This document shows positions 54,501 to 64,000 of a stretch of DNA of 64,000 nucleotides, in pieces. The notes beneath the pieces are model-generated. The model did no database searches. It was given only the letters and a program-made list of their open reading frames with translations, and had not been told where the DNA came from. The translations under genes were made by a program, and so were the position numbers. Within the stretch, counting starts at the first letter, position 1; every line of letters begins with the position of its first letter. This DNA is from Skeletonema tropicum (taxonomy: Eukaryota; Bacillariophyta; Thalassiosirophyceae; Thalassiosirales; Thalassiosiraceae), in contig CM074127.1 of the NCBI GenBank assembly GCA_037178625.1, positions 3,348,001-3,412,000 of the forward strand, in the 5' to 3' direction.

Positions 54501-55206
54501 TCGTACTTTTGACGACGAGTATCTAGATGACTTCGAGTTTGATGAAAATGTGAGTCGCAAGAAGCAAGTCAAGAAGATGGAATCATCCATTGATGAATTT
54601 CAGAATAATCGTTACGCCATTGATAACAAATCAGATGATGGCAACAAAGATGTTTCCAATTACGGTGTCACCGCTGATGAATTGTTTTCCCAAGACTTTG
54701 ACCAAGCCCATAACGGTCAGGAGATGGATGGGCGATCTTCAGCAATCAGTGCATCTGATGATGCCGCAAGCTTGCTGCAGAGCTTTAATTCTGCTGTTTC
54801 TTCCTCGCACACAGGGAGCTATTACGGATCATCACAAGCTGGGAGCTTTTACGGATCATCACAAGCTGGGAGCTTTTACGGATCATCACAAGCTGGGAGC
54901 CATTACGGATCATCGCAGACTGGGAGTCATTACGCGTCATCACATACTGGGAGCTACTACGCATCATCACACACTGGGAGTCATGTTTCTTCTTCAGGAC
55001 AACCCAGCGGCCCAAGAAATGGTCGACAAGCTCGCAAATCGAAGGCACACAATTTTCTAAGGGAAAGCGCGGTTGGTCGGCTTCATGGTTTCTCTTTTCC
55101 AGAAGAGAAACAAAACACACTACCAAGACAGAACTCAATACCAGAAGACGATGACGTTAGCTCAAACTTGAGTGTGAAAGTGTCCGAAGAAGGAGAGCTT
55201 GTCTAA
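51518..55206 (+). CDS. DENN-domain protein running into an ENTH/ANTH-like helical region
   Basis: Exons 51518-52919, 53001-54004 and 54078-55206 (introns 81 and 73 nt), about 1,177 residues. DENN domains act as Rab exchange factors. uDENN: VCVYDLFFDLP and IDFVAHHHTFSFLLSDG. cDENN: ITPLLRYIGPSNFLRVLSAL, CEQRIILISSSTTRLSMCV, PYLVGVLTP. dDENN: VRASLVCFFLHMYGDMGMYL and FVNQRISDM. Downstream, coding signal continues with VVMSIIWHRLNDARNSICIL, LKNLLLHGPITTISEALDGI, YELKSY and VRGAADQVYELVIDVSLLF, a pattern like the helical solenoid of ENTH/ANTH clathrin adaptors. The tail has acidic patches and GSxYGSSQA repeats. Frame changes are needed near 53850, 53898 and 54230. If 53861-54077 were instead intergenic, there would be two genes, 51518-53860 and one ending at 55206. 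Confidence 0.78.
54811..54990 (+). repeat. 27-bp coding minisatellite (GSxYGSSQA)
   Basis: Six to seven tandem 9-residue units: GSYYGSSQA, GSFYGSSQA twice, GSHYGSSQT, GSHYASSHT, GSYYASSHT, then GSHVSSS. They lie in the C-terminal tail of the DENN/ENTH-like protein. Confidence 0.9.
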
Positions 55207-55340
55207 CATTTATATATGGACTATTGTTACCCTCTTTCTCTACGATTGACAATTAAGCATCTATCCCTAATCCCCCCTACACTAAACAGAAAAATTCACA
55301 GCTGTATAAGAAACGACGAAGACAAACAGCTCTATCTCTT

Positions 55341-56030
55341 TTAACAGCCGCATGCACCCGAGTTCTCTGCGGCTACCGACGCTCCATCCGCCCTCACATT
55401 TCCCTCATCTAATTTCAATCCACCAGTTGCTGCACCGTCCATGCCCTTGATACCCGTCTTCCCTCTTCCGGCGGTAAGACTCTTTTCATGAACAATCGTA
55501 ATCAGCCGTTCAAATGCCTTCAGCACATTCTCTCCAGATTTGGCAGATGTCTCCAGATGCTCCATACCGAATTCAGCACAAAACATTTCTGCCTTTTCCT
55601 TCGTGACCTCCCTACTGCCCTCAAGATCGCACTTATTTCCAACCAACAGCTTGGCCAGATCTTCTGAATTTGCGTGGTCATTCAATTGCGTCATCCATCG
55701 CTCCCCAAGACTCTCAAAGCTCTTTGCATTGGTCACATCATACACCAAGATAACCCCCTTGGCCTTTCTGAAATAAGTTGGTAGCAACACGCGGGCAAAT
55801 CGCTCCTGTCCTGCAGTGTCCCAAATTTGCGCCTTCACTTTACCGTGCGGGGTATCCAGCATTTGTGTGTCAAATTCAATCCCCATGGTGGCAGAGATAT
55901 CATGATTCAGCGGGCGGTCCGGATTAGTAAGACGTGCAACGAGGGATGTCTTTCCCACGCCGGAATCTCCGAGCATAACAATTTTGTAGAGCGGGGGCTT
56001 CGACGTTGTGGAGGTGGCTCTGTTCGACAT
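55341..56030 (-). CDS. Rab-family small GTPase
   Basis: 229 residues, no intron. All guanine-nucleotide motifs are intact: P-loop GDSGVGKTSL, switch I SATMGIEFDTQ, switch II WDTAGQERF, NKCD and TSAK. The C-terminus GACGC provides the double-cysteine prenylation site of Rabs. The switch I text (MGIEFDT) is closest in style to the Rab8/10/18/35 group but the subfamily is not safe to call. It controls a vesicle transport step. It converges tail to tail on the DENN gene, a likely Rab regulator family; pairing of the two is only suggested. Confidence 0.95.
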   Translation of the reverse strand: MSNRATSTTSKPPLYKIVMLGDSGVGKTSLVARLTNPDRPLNHDISATMGIEFDTQMLDTPHGKVKAQIWDTAGQERFARVLLPTYFRKAKGVILVYDVTNAKSFESLGERWMTQLNDHANSEDLAKLLVGNKCDLEGSREVTKEKAEMFCAEFGMEHLETSAKSGENVLKAFERLITIVHEKSLTAGRGKTGIKGMDGAATGGLKLDEGNVRADGASVAAENSGACGC

Positions 56031-56534
56031 GATTGTGCGTCAATTATTTCTTAAGTATTGCTATTAAATAGTGCGGATCTTTACAGCTCTGTAGTTGCAC
56101 TGAGGATGAGTTGCCTATCGCTATTGTTGGGAGGATGGTTGGTGAGGAGTTTTTTTGGCATTGTTCATTGGCAAAGATTGGCACGCAAGCTCAGTGCAAA
56201 CATTCACGCGAAAGTGGCTCGATCCGATTTTGCTGCAAGAATCAGCAACAGTTCTCCACTATCAGAAAGTCCAGCCGTGTATCCGGTGAGACAGCGGCAC
56301 TTACCCAGACAGTTGAGTCACGTATCTATCATTTTTTTTCTCTGAAAGCAAGGGGCAAAACCAACCATGCGTAGTACTCCTCATGCATCCCCACTTCATC
56401 CTATTATCTGAACTATGCGCATCCCTTTGAACTTCAGCTGTTTATAATCTTTCTCTCATAAACAAATGTCAACGCTACCAAAGTTGAAAGGGTCTTAATG
56501 ATGTTGTTTTGAATCGCACTATGTACTTCTGTTA
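56031..56534. other. Intergenic region upstream of the Rab gene
   Basis: About 500 bp. It holds the Rab promoter and the 3' end of the transporter gene. No supported gene or named element. Confidence 0.45.
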
Positions 56535-58045
56535 TTATTTACTACTCCTCGTACCCATCTCTAAAGCGCCATCTTTCTCTTCTTCTGTTGCAAGCATTGG
56601 CTGGTTTTCCTCGGAGTTATCTTTGAAGTCAGTTTGTGGTGACGGCCCGTGACCGTGACCATGACCATGACCATGTCCACCCTTCCCTTTCTTTCCAAAA
56701 AAGTCATTGACCATGGCCCCAATACAAACAACTAAACCAAAAGATTGAACCTTGTTCAAGTAGTGACCATAGAAATAGATACTTGCAACTAATGTTGTCA
56801 CTTTCCTCGCCAAGCCAATGATAGAGCATGTCAATGCACCGAATTTGGCAATTGTTACAAAGATAAAGACCTGGCCAATTGCTCCACTCAAACCAAGTGC
56901 GACTAAGAGGAATCCCATATCCTGGCACATTTGTACAAAGATGTGTACCTGGTTCAATACAATCAGTCCAATACCCGCTAGAATTGTTTTCCCCATTTGA
57001 ATATTGTACATGAGATCAAAAGGTCCGACTGAATGCACCGACATGAGTTTATCTTCGTAAGCTCCAGTGCCTCCATCAAAACAGAGAGATACAAAAAGGC
57101 AGACAAACACCAATCATTTGTGACGAAGCATCTTTGCCATCATCACCAGCACCCTTTTTTGAGTTATCCCTGTAAAGACGAACCACATAAATTAGGTTAG
57201 AATCATATTGATATTACTATATTGAACACATCTCATGTCACAAAACATTACATATCATGCAATATCACTTACCCTCCACCCATAAAGAGGCCCACACCTC
57301 CTACAATCAGCGCAACCTTGACATACTTCTTCGCCGGGTATTTCTTCCCCATCAAAGCTCCCATCAACATGACTGGCACAGGCTTACAACTCTTGGCAAG
57401 TACCTGAATCGGATAAATCACATATCGAAGCGCCCTAACACTGCAGAATGTACTACCCATACTAGTCAATCCCAAAACAAAGAACTGAGCTGGTGGAATT
57501 GTACTTTGTTCCTCTGCACGAATATACCGACCCACCGATGCAGTCAAAGTGTAAAGTAGACTAGTCACAAACAAGAAGGAAAGCTCATGAAGATGCTTCC
57601 CCCCAGATGTTGCATACTCCAGTAACAATCCGTAGCAAACGAAGGATCCCATGATACCAAAGAAACAAAACGCCAGCCAGAAGAAATCGGAAGATTTGTG
57701 TTTGGCCACTTCTACCTCCGTGTCTATGACGGGAGGGGCAGAATATAAATCATCTAGTTTGACGGATGCCTCCTTTATCATTTGTTGTCGCTTCCTATCT
57801 ATTTCCTCCTCGCTATCAACAGCAGTAGGAACGGTGCCTTCATCATCACCACCGTTTGAATGAAGCGCAGTTGTTGCAGTGGCAGTTACAAGCATGCTTG
57901 TGCCAGCTTCTTCATCCGAAGTGAAGTTTTGATTATTGCGGACGCGAGGAGCTTGTTGGCTTTTTCCCATTCTTACTCTTATTGACTGGCTTGTAGTTGT
58001 TTCTTCCAACACCTGCGGTGAGCACCACTGGTGCTGGAGCTGCAT
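56535..58045 (-). CDS. SLC35B1-like nucleotide or nucleotide-sugar transporter (one or two frame breaks)
   Basis: Exons 57273-58045 and 56535-57169; the intron (57170-57272) has GTAAGT and TTTACAG. About 468 residues with some ten membrane spans. Family features: DFFWLAFCFFGIMGSFVCYG, the signature VRALRYVIYPIQVLAKSCKP VPVMLMG (two parts), LFVSLCFDGGTGAYEDKL and CSIIGLARKVTTLVASIYFY. SLC35B1-type carriers sit in the ER membrane and move nucleotides or UDP-sugars; the ATP/ADP role of animal SLC35B1 is known. The tail has a Gly-His run (HGHGHGHGHG). One frame change is needed near 57096. Another is possible near 57935: an ATG at 58049 in a different frame gives MNAAPAPVVLTAGVGRNNYK, which looks a better N-terminus than the one at 58045. 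Confidence 0.82.
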
Positions 58046-58440
58046 TCATCTTTAATGGACTGCTATGATTGTAAGAAAGACCACGCATTTATGAGAGATG
58101 TGGTCATCGGTCGACATTTAGCATGGTCATGGCGGGCATTTGAAGCATTTTGGAGCCTGAATCGATGAGCCCCAAAATTCCAAATGAATGCAAAGAGCGC
58201 ATCGGTACTCGATCTTCATTTGACTCGACTATTCAATCAGAAGAACCGAGAACGACACACATGTGACAGTGAAAAGTGAAAATAAAAAGTGAAAGATTGA
58301 AGAGGTATGAAGAGAGTGGAAAGTGAAATGAAAAAGTGACAGTAAGATAGATAGCAATGATGCTGTGGAAACAACAGGCTGGATCTTTGCTGAATTATTA
58401 ATCTCTTCTGCGAAGCGATTCTGAGAGGCATCTCTTCGAT

Positions 58441-61400
58441 ATGTCGACACTGAAGAAGTTAGCCAAAAAGTCCCTCAGCCGCGATACTAGCGGTGGAGGA
58501 GACGATGTGGGGACTCCATCCTCCTCGGCCCTTCGTAAATTTTCCAAAAAGAGTGCGCCTCCCTCACCGGGCCTTTCCAGAAGCGGTGGTGCGGGCGGTG
58601 CTGGCGTGGTTGGGTCTGCAAGTGGACCTTCGTCGAGTGCGCGGGGGCAAGTAAGCAATCAGCCCTTCGAGACATCATGATGGTGCCATGAGATTAAATC
58701 GAATTTTGGATCAAAAGAATGCTACCTCGGGAGGAGTGACATCTGTCCTACGCAATCACAACCCTACTGCATCTACTATTGGTGGACCGACATCGCCTGG
58801 CAACGTCATTGAAAGAAGTTCGTCTACAGACTTTGGGAATAACTGCTTTGTCCCAGCCTGTATCCCCTGGAGGTGGACTGTTGAACGCATCCGCTAATAA
58901 TGCCACGCCCAAAAATCCAGATTATGTACCTACCCTCTACTATCCAACTGGCAGATCCTACCGATGAACACTGCTGTGGGAGAAATGACATGTCGCATAT
59001 CCTCCAAACAAAGGGTTGATTCTAGATCTATCGGGGGGATGATTGTGGCAGGAGATGGAAAGGTTGAGGCACGTACTGGGAATATTTTACTCAAGGAAGG
59101 CTGGGAGGAAATTACTGGAGGCAGAAATGCTACAGGTGGTGATGACGAAGACGGAAAGAAGCAACCGATTAAGGCTGCGTTGACAATACCCTCACGTCCC
59201 ATGAACAGGCTTACGAATGAGTGTCTATTCTGTATGTGTGTGTCTCAATTTGACTTGAGTGTTGGGCTGTCTGGGGGGCCAAGTGGAGGGAAGAAACGGC
59301 ATATTCCTATCGCAAAGACGCGTAACAAACTGCGTTACATTGTCATTCTTCGGTCTACAAATCGCCCGTTAGTACGCCCAGGATCATCTGGGAGGACTGG
59401 ATTTGGAAGTGCCATCGGATTGGTAGACGACGATGACGAGGGTGATGCGGCGGACGATATGGGCTCTGATGATGGTTTTGATGAAATGTTTAATCCAGAA
59501 TCATCTGACTCGGCCTCCTCTAAATCCAAGAAGGGCTCATCACGTACAAAAAGCCGACCTTCAAGAGGTGGTGGTGACACAAAAAGTAACGCGAAACTCT
59601 ATGAAGAATACGATTGTGGCATCCCACCTGAAAGAGAAATATCTTCTTTCCCTGCGCTTCTCTGTATGGCTATCCACGCCGATGGAACCAAACCAGATGT
59701 ACGTAAAATATTGGAATTGGACAAACTTGTATCGATAGAGAATGCGCCTCCAAGGAAGAATGCCCCACCTGGATCAGCGGGCTATGTTATCCTTTACTTT
59801 AGAAATGGAGATGCAGTTGAAATTGATTGTGACCTTCCAAATGCTGTCCTCCATTCGACAGTTGCTGGTGCTGGCGAGGCTAGTGCTGGTGCCGCGGCAG
59901 GAAAGAAAAGTACAGCTATTGACGCGACAAATCGATTGAGAAAGGATCGCTTGTTGTGGTCATTGCTGCAAATTCATGCGATTTTGTGCACGTCAGTTGT
60001 TGAACGAACAGCAGCCTCTGCGGCGCTGTCACATCCAGGCACAGTCATGGCTTCGTCTCAGCTGCCTCCCTTGAATGTGCGAAATGTAGATCGTGGTGAA
60101 TTGCAGTACATTAGTACCGTGAATGGATTCCTTACAGAGAGCAGTGTGTTATGTGCACTGCTTGATCGCCAGAGCAACCGCTCTCATGGTTTGTTGGCGG
60201 CGAAGGCAGAAGAAGAAAAATCTAGCGATGGTGTCGAAGAAGGCAATTCTGATGGAATGGATGGCATGGCGTATGATATGATGATGGGAAATTACAATCG
60301 CGTGGCACTGTTTGTGAACGAAGAAGAAAAGCAAGATGCTGCTGACGTTTTGAATGAAACACCTTGGCAGCAGCAAGAGATAACAAGCGATGGAATGGCA
60401 GCCGTTGATGCCTCAGCTACAGCCGACACTCTTATACGGCTATTGCAAAAGCGGATGCGAGATTTAGAAGCTGAAACGTGCCGCCGCTTGATATCATGGG
60501 AGGACGAAAAATACTACTCCGCTTCAGGCGAGCGCCCAGGTGGTGATATGTCAGGGCAGGGCAAAGAATCACTTGATTTGATGAGTTTAAATGATTTACA
60601 CGACACCCTCCAAAGGCTTGATGATGAGCTTGAAAGTATGGAGTTGTGGATTCACGAAAGAGCAACGATGATTAAACCTATTACTGACGAGTGTCGCGGT
60701 ATAGAAGAAGAAAATCGAATGTTGGAGCAACAATGGGTGTCGTATGAGACATTGGGTAATGAGTTGACTCGATTATTAAGTGGTCTAGTGCTCCCTCAAG
60801 GCCTAATGAAAGTGCTTCAGAACCCTGGCTCGGTGATTATCTACGATAGCTCTGGATCTGTTGACATTGAACGAAGTGAAGAAGGTGTTGAAATGATTTT
60901 TCAAGCAGGCCAGGCGCTTAAACTTGCACTAGATACCGCTGAAAAAGAAGGCGGAATTCATCTGCGTGCTGTCAGTGACTCTGTGAAAGTTCTAACATCC
61001 ACATCAAACAAGTTCTGTGATTCGTTGGCCAGGATTGTAGTTACTGTGATGGAACAGCTCGCTAAGGAAGTTTGCTCCCGACAAGACTCCATGATTGGAA
61101 AGGGTGACAACCACTCATCAATAGCAAAGAAGATTAGGGAGTCACAAAGACAATTCCAGGCATCTCTGCTCGCATACATTAAGATCATTGAAGCATTGGC
61201 ACTTCTCAAACCCGATATTTTGCCCGCAGTACGTGACGCTTACTCCGAACTCGTTGCAGAAGGAATCATGAGCAAGAAGAGAATGAAGGCTTATTTTGCA
61301 TCATTGCCTGGAAGAACGTCAGTGAAAATTGCTCATGAAACAAACTTTGATTTTCCCGGCCGTACGTCTGCATCGGTCACTCATGATTTGAGCGATTATG

Positions 61401-62689
61401 CACCTGTGTCTTTGCGAAACCCCAACACAACAGATGCGTCAGGTATGATGAAGCCGGTGAATGTGGAAGACGTTGAGGCTGCTCTTGGTGAGATGCTGCC
61501 ATTGATTGCTCGCGAGGCATATTTCACAGCTGCGCTCTTTGGATTGAGCTCAAGACATTTGGATGGACGACAAAAGAAGCGCAATTTCGAAGCAGCGAAA
61601 AAGAGTGTCGACAACTCGTCACAATACTTTCGCTATTACATGAATCGTATATGCGGTATAGCATCAGAGGTTGATGCCGAGGGGAAGAAAGTGAAAGGTG
61701 ACGCTATGCTTAGTTTAGTAGCATCTATCCACTTGAACGAAGCAATGGATGGATACATCGATCGACACAAGAAGGGGGGTGATCATTCCTTATCACTAGC
61801 CTATGTCCGTGCAACAATTCTTGACTTGAGAAAGAAAGTTGACAGGCAGTGGGTGATTTGGGTGGAAGAACAAATTAAGTGGATTCGCACAAACCCAGGT
61901 GTGCCTCAAAATGGCAAGAGGGCGGGTATCTTTGCAAGCGTTGCTCGATTCCCAAGCTATCTTGATCATGTTCTCATCTGCTGTAAAGCAGGCAGGTCGC
62001 AAGACTACACTCCCAATCTAGCAAAAATCAAGGTTGTAAGCTACTACTTACAAAAGATGGCTTCAGGTCTCTTTGCAAGCCTAAATGAGTGTGCTGAACG
62101 TGAAACAACTGATCAGCAATACGCCGCAGATGTAATGAGGATGGAAAACTCGTACTTTTTTACCCAGAGTATCAAACAAAGGGGGTTAGAGTTGACAAGT
62201 CTCTTTCAGAAACAGATCACAGGGGCGAGCGTCATTTGCAAGCAGAGTACAGATGCCTATTTGGGGTGGATGATCAAACGCGAGTTCAAGGCAATGCATA
62301 GTCTTTTCTCCAATATCTCTCGCATTCGTAAGGACGTTGGAGACGCTGATGTTCCCATCCATGTCCCACGTGCACAGTTCGTGAGGACAATTCAAAAAGA
62401 GTCAAGCAAAGAGATAATGAAGGAAAAGATTGGAGTGGTCTACGCAAGGATGGAGAAACACTTATCGGATGGAGGTGGACTCCTACCAGTTGCTTGGAAG
62501 GCACTTGTAAAAGTTCTCTATGAGTGGTTTGGCCGATGGGAAAAACTCAGCACGTCTTGTTATAAGTTTATTCTAGAACCCAGTGCAATCGATGTGGTTA
62601 GGTTGGCCAAAGCGGCAACCGGAGCAAACGGAGCGGGGAGACGACTACAAGATGGTAAGGCAGAAGGTCGAAAGTATGCATCGATATAA
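58441..62689 (+). CDS. SEC3: Exocyst complex subunit SEC3/EXOC1 (N-terminal frame breaks)
   Basis: Exocyst tethers secretory vesicles at the plasma membrane; SEC3 binds PI(4,5)P2. About 1,415 residues. From 58964 to 62689 one frame is open: a PH-like lipid-binding part (NECLFCMCVSQFDLSVG; KLRYIVILRSTNRP; GYVILYFRNGDAVEIDCDL; LLWSLLQIHAI), a coiled-coil (SLNDLHDTLQRLDDELESME; ENRMLEQQWVSYETL, as in EXOC1) and the helical rods ending KEKIGVVYARMEKHL and GGLLPVAWKALVKVLYEWF. The N-terminal 170 residues, starting MSTLKKLAKKSLSRDTSGGG at 58441, need frame changes near 58670, 58835 and 58962. They are Ser/Gly-rich and include RSSSTDFG, SQPVSPGGGLLNASAN and NPDYVPTLYYPTGRSYR. Confidence 0.88.
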
Positions 62690-63203
62690 ACTATACCCGT
62701 GTTATTTTGATGGAGGCGTTTTATCTTTAAGCAGATGATTTGGGTTGTTAGTACATAGTGGAGTGCAGCAAAAAAGGGAAAGTCCTTCTTTCCCACGCGT
62801 TTTGTCTTCGAGAAGACGCTTTGGAGTTTACGCCACTCTGTCCGTGCAGTGACTCTGTCAAAAATTTAAAAACAAACTCAAATCCTCATACTCAGAGCAA
62901 GTGAAGACATTGCACTCATTGACTTACAGCCTGAGAAGCACGTGCTCTCTTCAAATCTATGTAATAACGCTTATTTACCCTTGGTAATAACTTGATGAGT
63001 CGTTCGTAACAGATTGTCGGCAGCAAGTAGATTGTCGGCAGCAAGTTCTGTTTTCTCTTTTTGAACTAATTCCTGCGCAGAAAAATCCAACAAATCAGCG
63101 ACCCTATAATCAAAAGCAACCAAACTCAACAAATAAAGCCCTGTTGCTCTCCTCGCGGCAGCACAAAGAAGATAACATTAAGCCCTATTAAGCCCTCGAT
63201 ACA
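62690..63203. other. Intergenic region with an 18-bp tandem duplication
   Basis: No gene. agattgtcggcagcaagt occurs twice head to tail at 63011-63028 and 63029-63046. The rest should hold the promoter of the 63204 gene. Confidence 0.55.
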
Positions 63204-64000
63204 ATGGAAAACGCTAGAAGCAGCAAAGAAACACAGATTGCCGGTGTCAGGTCTCCACTAGGGACACTCAACACATCGACGCCATCGAAGCGACTTTACT
63301 CAAAACAAAAAACACCGTCCAAAGAAAGTGTCCAAGCAACCGATGACGGTAGAGCGTCAGTGGACAAACTCTCTCAGTGGCTCGCCAATGAAAGTTCCAA
63401 GAAACAGCAGCACGCAGTGCGATCTACCGCGTCATCATCAAATGCAGCAACTCCTTTGAGATTTCGCACGAAGCCAAAGCTCAAGAAAGAGGATGTCGCA
63501 GCTACCAACGATAAACGTGTTTCTGTCAAAACTCTGTCATCCTGGATGTCGGATGATCCATTCGAGCAAAAGAAGTTGAGGCACATTCGCACAGGTGCCA
63601 AAGTAATTGCAAAATCTAGGATGTTTGAACCCACACCGACGAAAAATGTAGAAATGAACATCGAGAAAGGGTCGGTTCGCAACAAGCAAGCTTGGCTATC
63701 CAATGAAGCTTTCAAAACAGAAAACAATAGTGTTGCAAAACGTGCCCTGCCGTCACCTGCTGAGGCGAAACCATATCAAATGAAGAAGATGAAGGAAAGT
63801 CCCGAGAAGGAGTTGGAGGAGTTTGACTCAGTTAGGGATAAGAAGGAATGGCTCAGCAATGTTTTCAAAGACAAAAACAATCACTCCAATAACAGCGGTA
63901 GTGATATTCTCAAATCAAAAAGTGTAGACAGCGGGGAAAATAGCAGCTTCTCTGCAAAACATGAATCTGTAATTCAAAAGTCTGTTTCGGTTGATGAAGA
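63204..64000 (+). CDS. Protein with repeated Trp motif (5' part, runs off the window)
   Basis: An ATG at 63204 opens a frame with no stop to the window end (at least 265 residues). The protein starts MENARSSKETQIAGVRSPLG and is Lys/Ser-rich and disordered. A short motif recurs at roughly 50-80-residue spacing: VDKLSQWLANESSKK, VKTLSSWMSDDPFEQKK, NKQAWLSNEAFK and KKEWLSNVFKDK, that is, hydrophobic-x2-W-(L/M)-(A/S)-(N/D)-x(1-3)-F/S. I recognise no domain. Repeated Trp/Phe short motifs in a disordered chain often form multivalent docking sites for a partner. Several SP/TP sites suggest kinase control. Its 3' end is beyond the window. Confidence 0.7.
   Translation, partial: MENARSSKETQIAGVRSPLGTLNTSTPSKRLYSKQKTPSKESVQATDDGRASVDKLSQWLANESSKKQQHAVRSTASSSNAATPLRFRTKPKLKKEDVAATNDKRVSVKTLSSWMSDDPFEQKKLRHIRTGAKVIAKSRMFEPTPTKNVEMNIEKGSVRNKQAWLSNEAFKTENNSVAKRALPSPAEAKPYQMKKMKESPEKELEEFDSVRDKKEWLSNVFKDKNNHSNNSGSDILKSKSVDSGENSSFSAKHESVIQKSVSVDE

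Overview
This window is nuclear DNA of a photosynthetic stramenopile, most likely a centric diatom. The evidence is a nuclear-encoded red-type Rubisco activase (CbbX), several proteins whose N-terminal signal peptide runs into a diatom-type plastid motif around a Phe (ASAFAP, ANAFTMP, SSFRAS, HRAFILP), compact genes on both strands, and GT-AG introns of about 70-110 nt. I cannot name the species.

Layout. 1-870 is a 185-bp satellite with an A-B-A-B-A higher-order pattern. 1.6-9.2 kb holds an ankyrin-histone deacetylase, the carotenoid enzyme Z-ISO, a plastid flavoprotein related to soluble transhydrogenase, and an acidic plastid-type protein. 9.5-10.0 kb is a short element with long terminal inverted repeats. 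10.3-18.8 kb holds a Cys/His-module-MORN-RS protein, a Wee1 kinase, a probable tiny spliced gene, a Serinc protein, tRNA-Thr(AGT) and a DUF4079-type plastid membrane protein. 19-30.7 kb holds Listerin (LTN1), GET4, a NYN/OST-HTH-like/SAP protein and a badly frame-broken gene of unknown function. 31-35 kb holds the large ribonucleotide reductase subunit and a secreted unknown. 35.2-35.6 kb is a retroposed structured element with a poly(A) tract and a 14-bp target duplication. 35.6-37.9 kb has no gene I can support. 37.9-44 kb holds CbbX, a GTPBP1/2-type GTPase and a four-TM protein with a 14-residue repeat tail. 44.9-55.2 kb holds a double-FYVE lipase, a KEA-type K+/H+ antiporter and a DENN protein that seems to run into an ENTH/ANTH-like helical part. 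55.3-64 kb holds a Rab GTPase, an SLC35B1-like transporter, exocyst SEC3 and the 5' part of a protein with repeated Trp motifs.

Shared themes. Plastid function: Z-ISO, CbbX, KEA, the DUF4079 protein and the flavoprotein. Cell-cycle and S phase: Wee1 and RNR1, each with perfect E2F-type sites just upstream. Ribosome and membrane-protein quality control: LTN1, GTPBP1/2, GET4. Vesicle traffic: DENN, Rab, SEC3 and the FYVE lipase.

A caution. At least seven genes (LTN1, the 29-30.7 kb gene, GTPBP, KEA, DENN, SLC35B1, SEC3) have reading frames broken by apparent single-base gains or losses, several in short homopolymers, while roughly 26 kb of other coding sequence is unbroken. Local assembly error is the simplest reading; coordinates for those genes give outer limits and inferred introns. 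Some long open frames begin at non-ATG codons, so I placed starts at ATG codons by hand.
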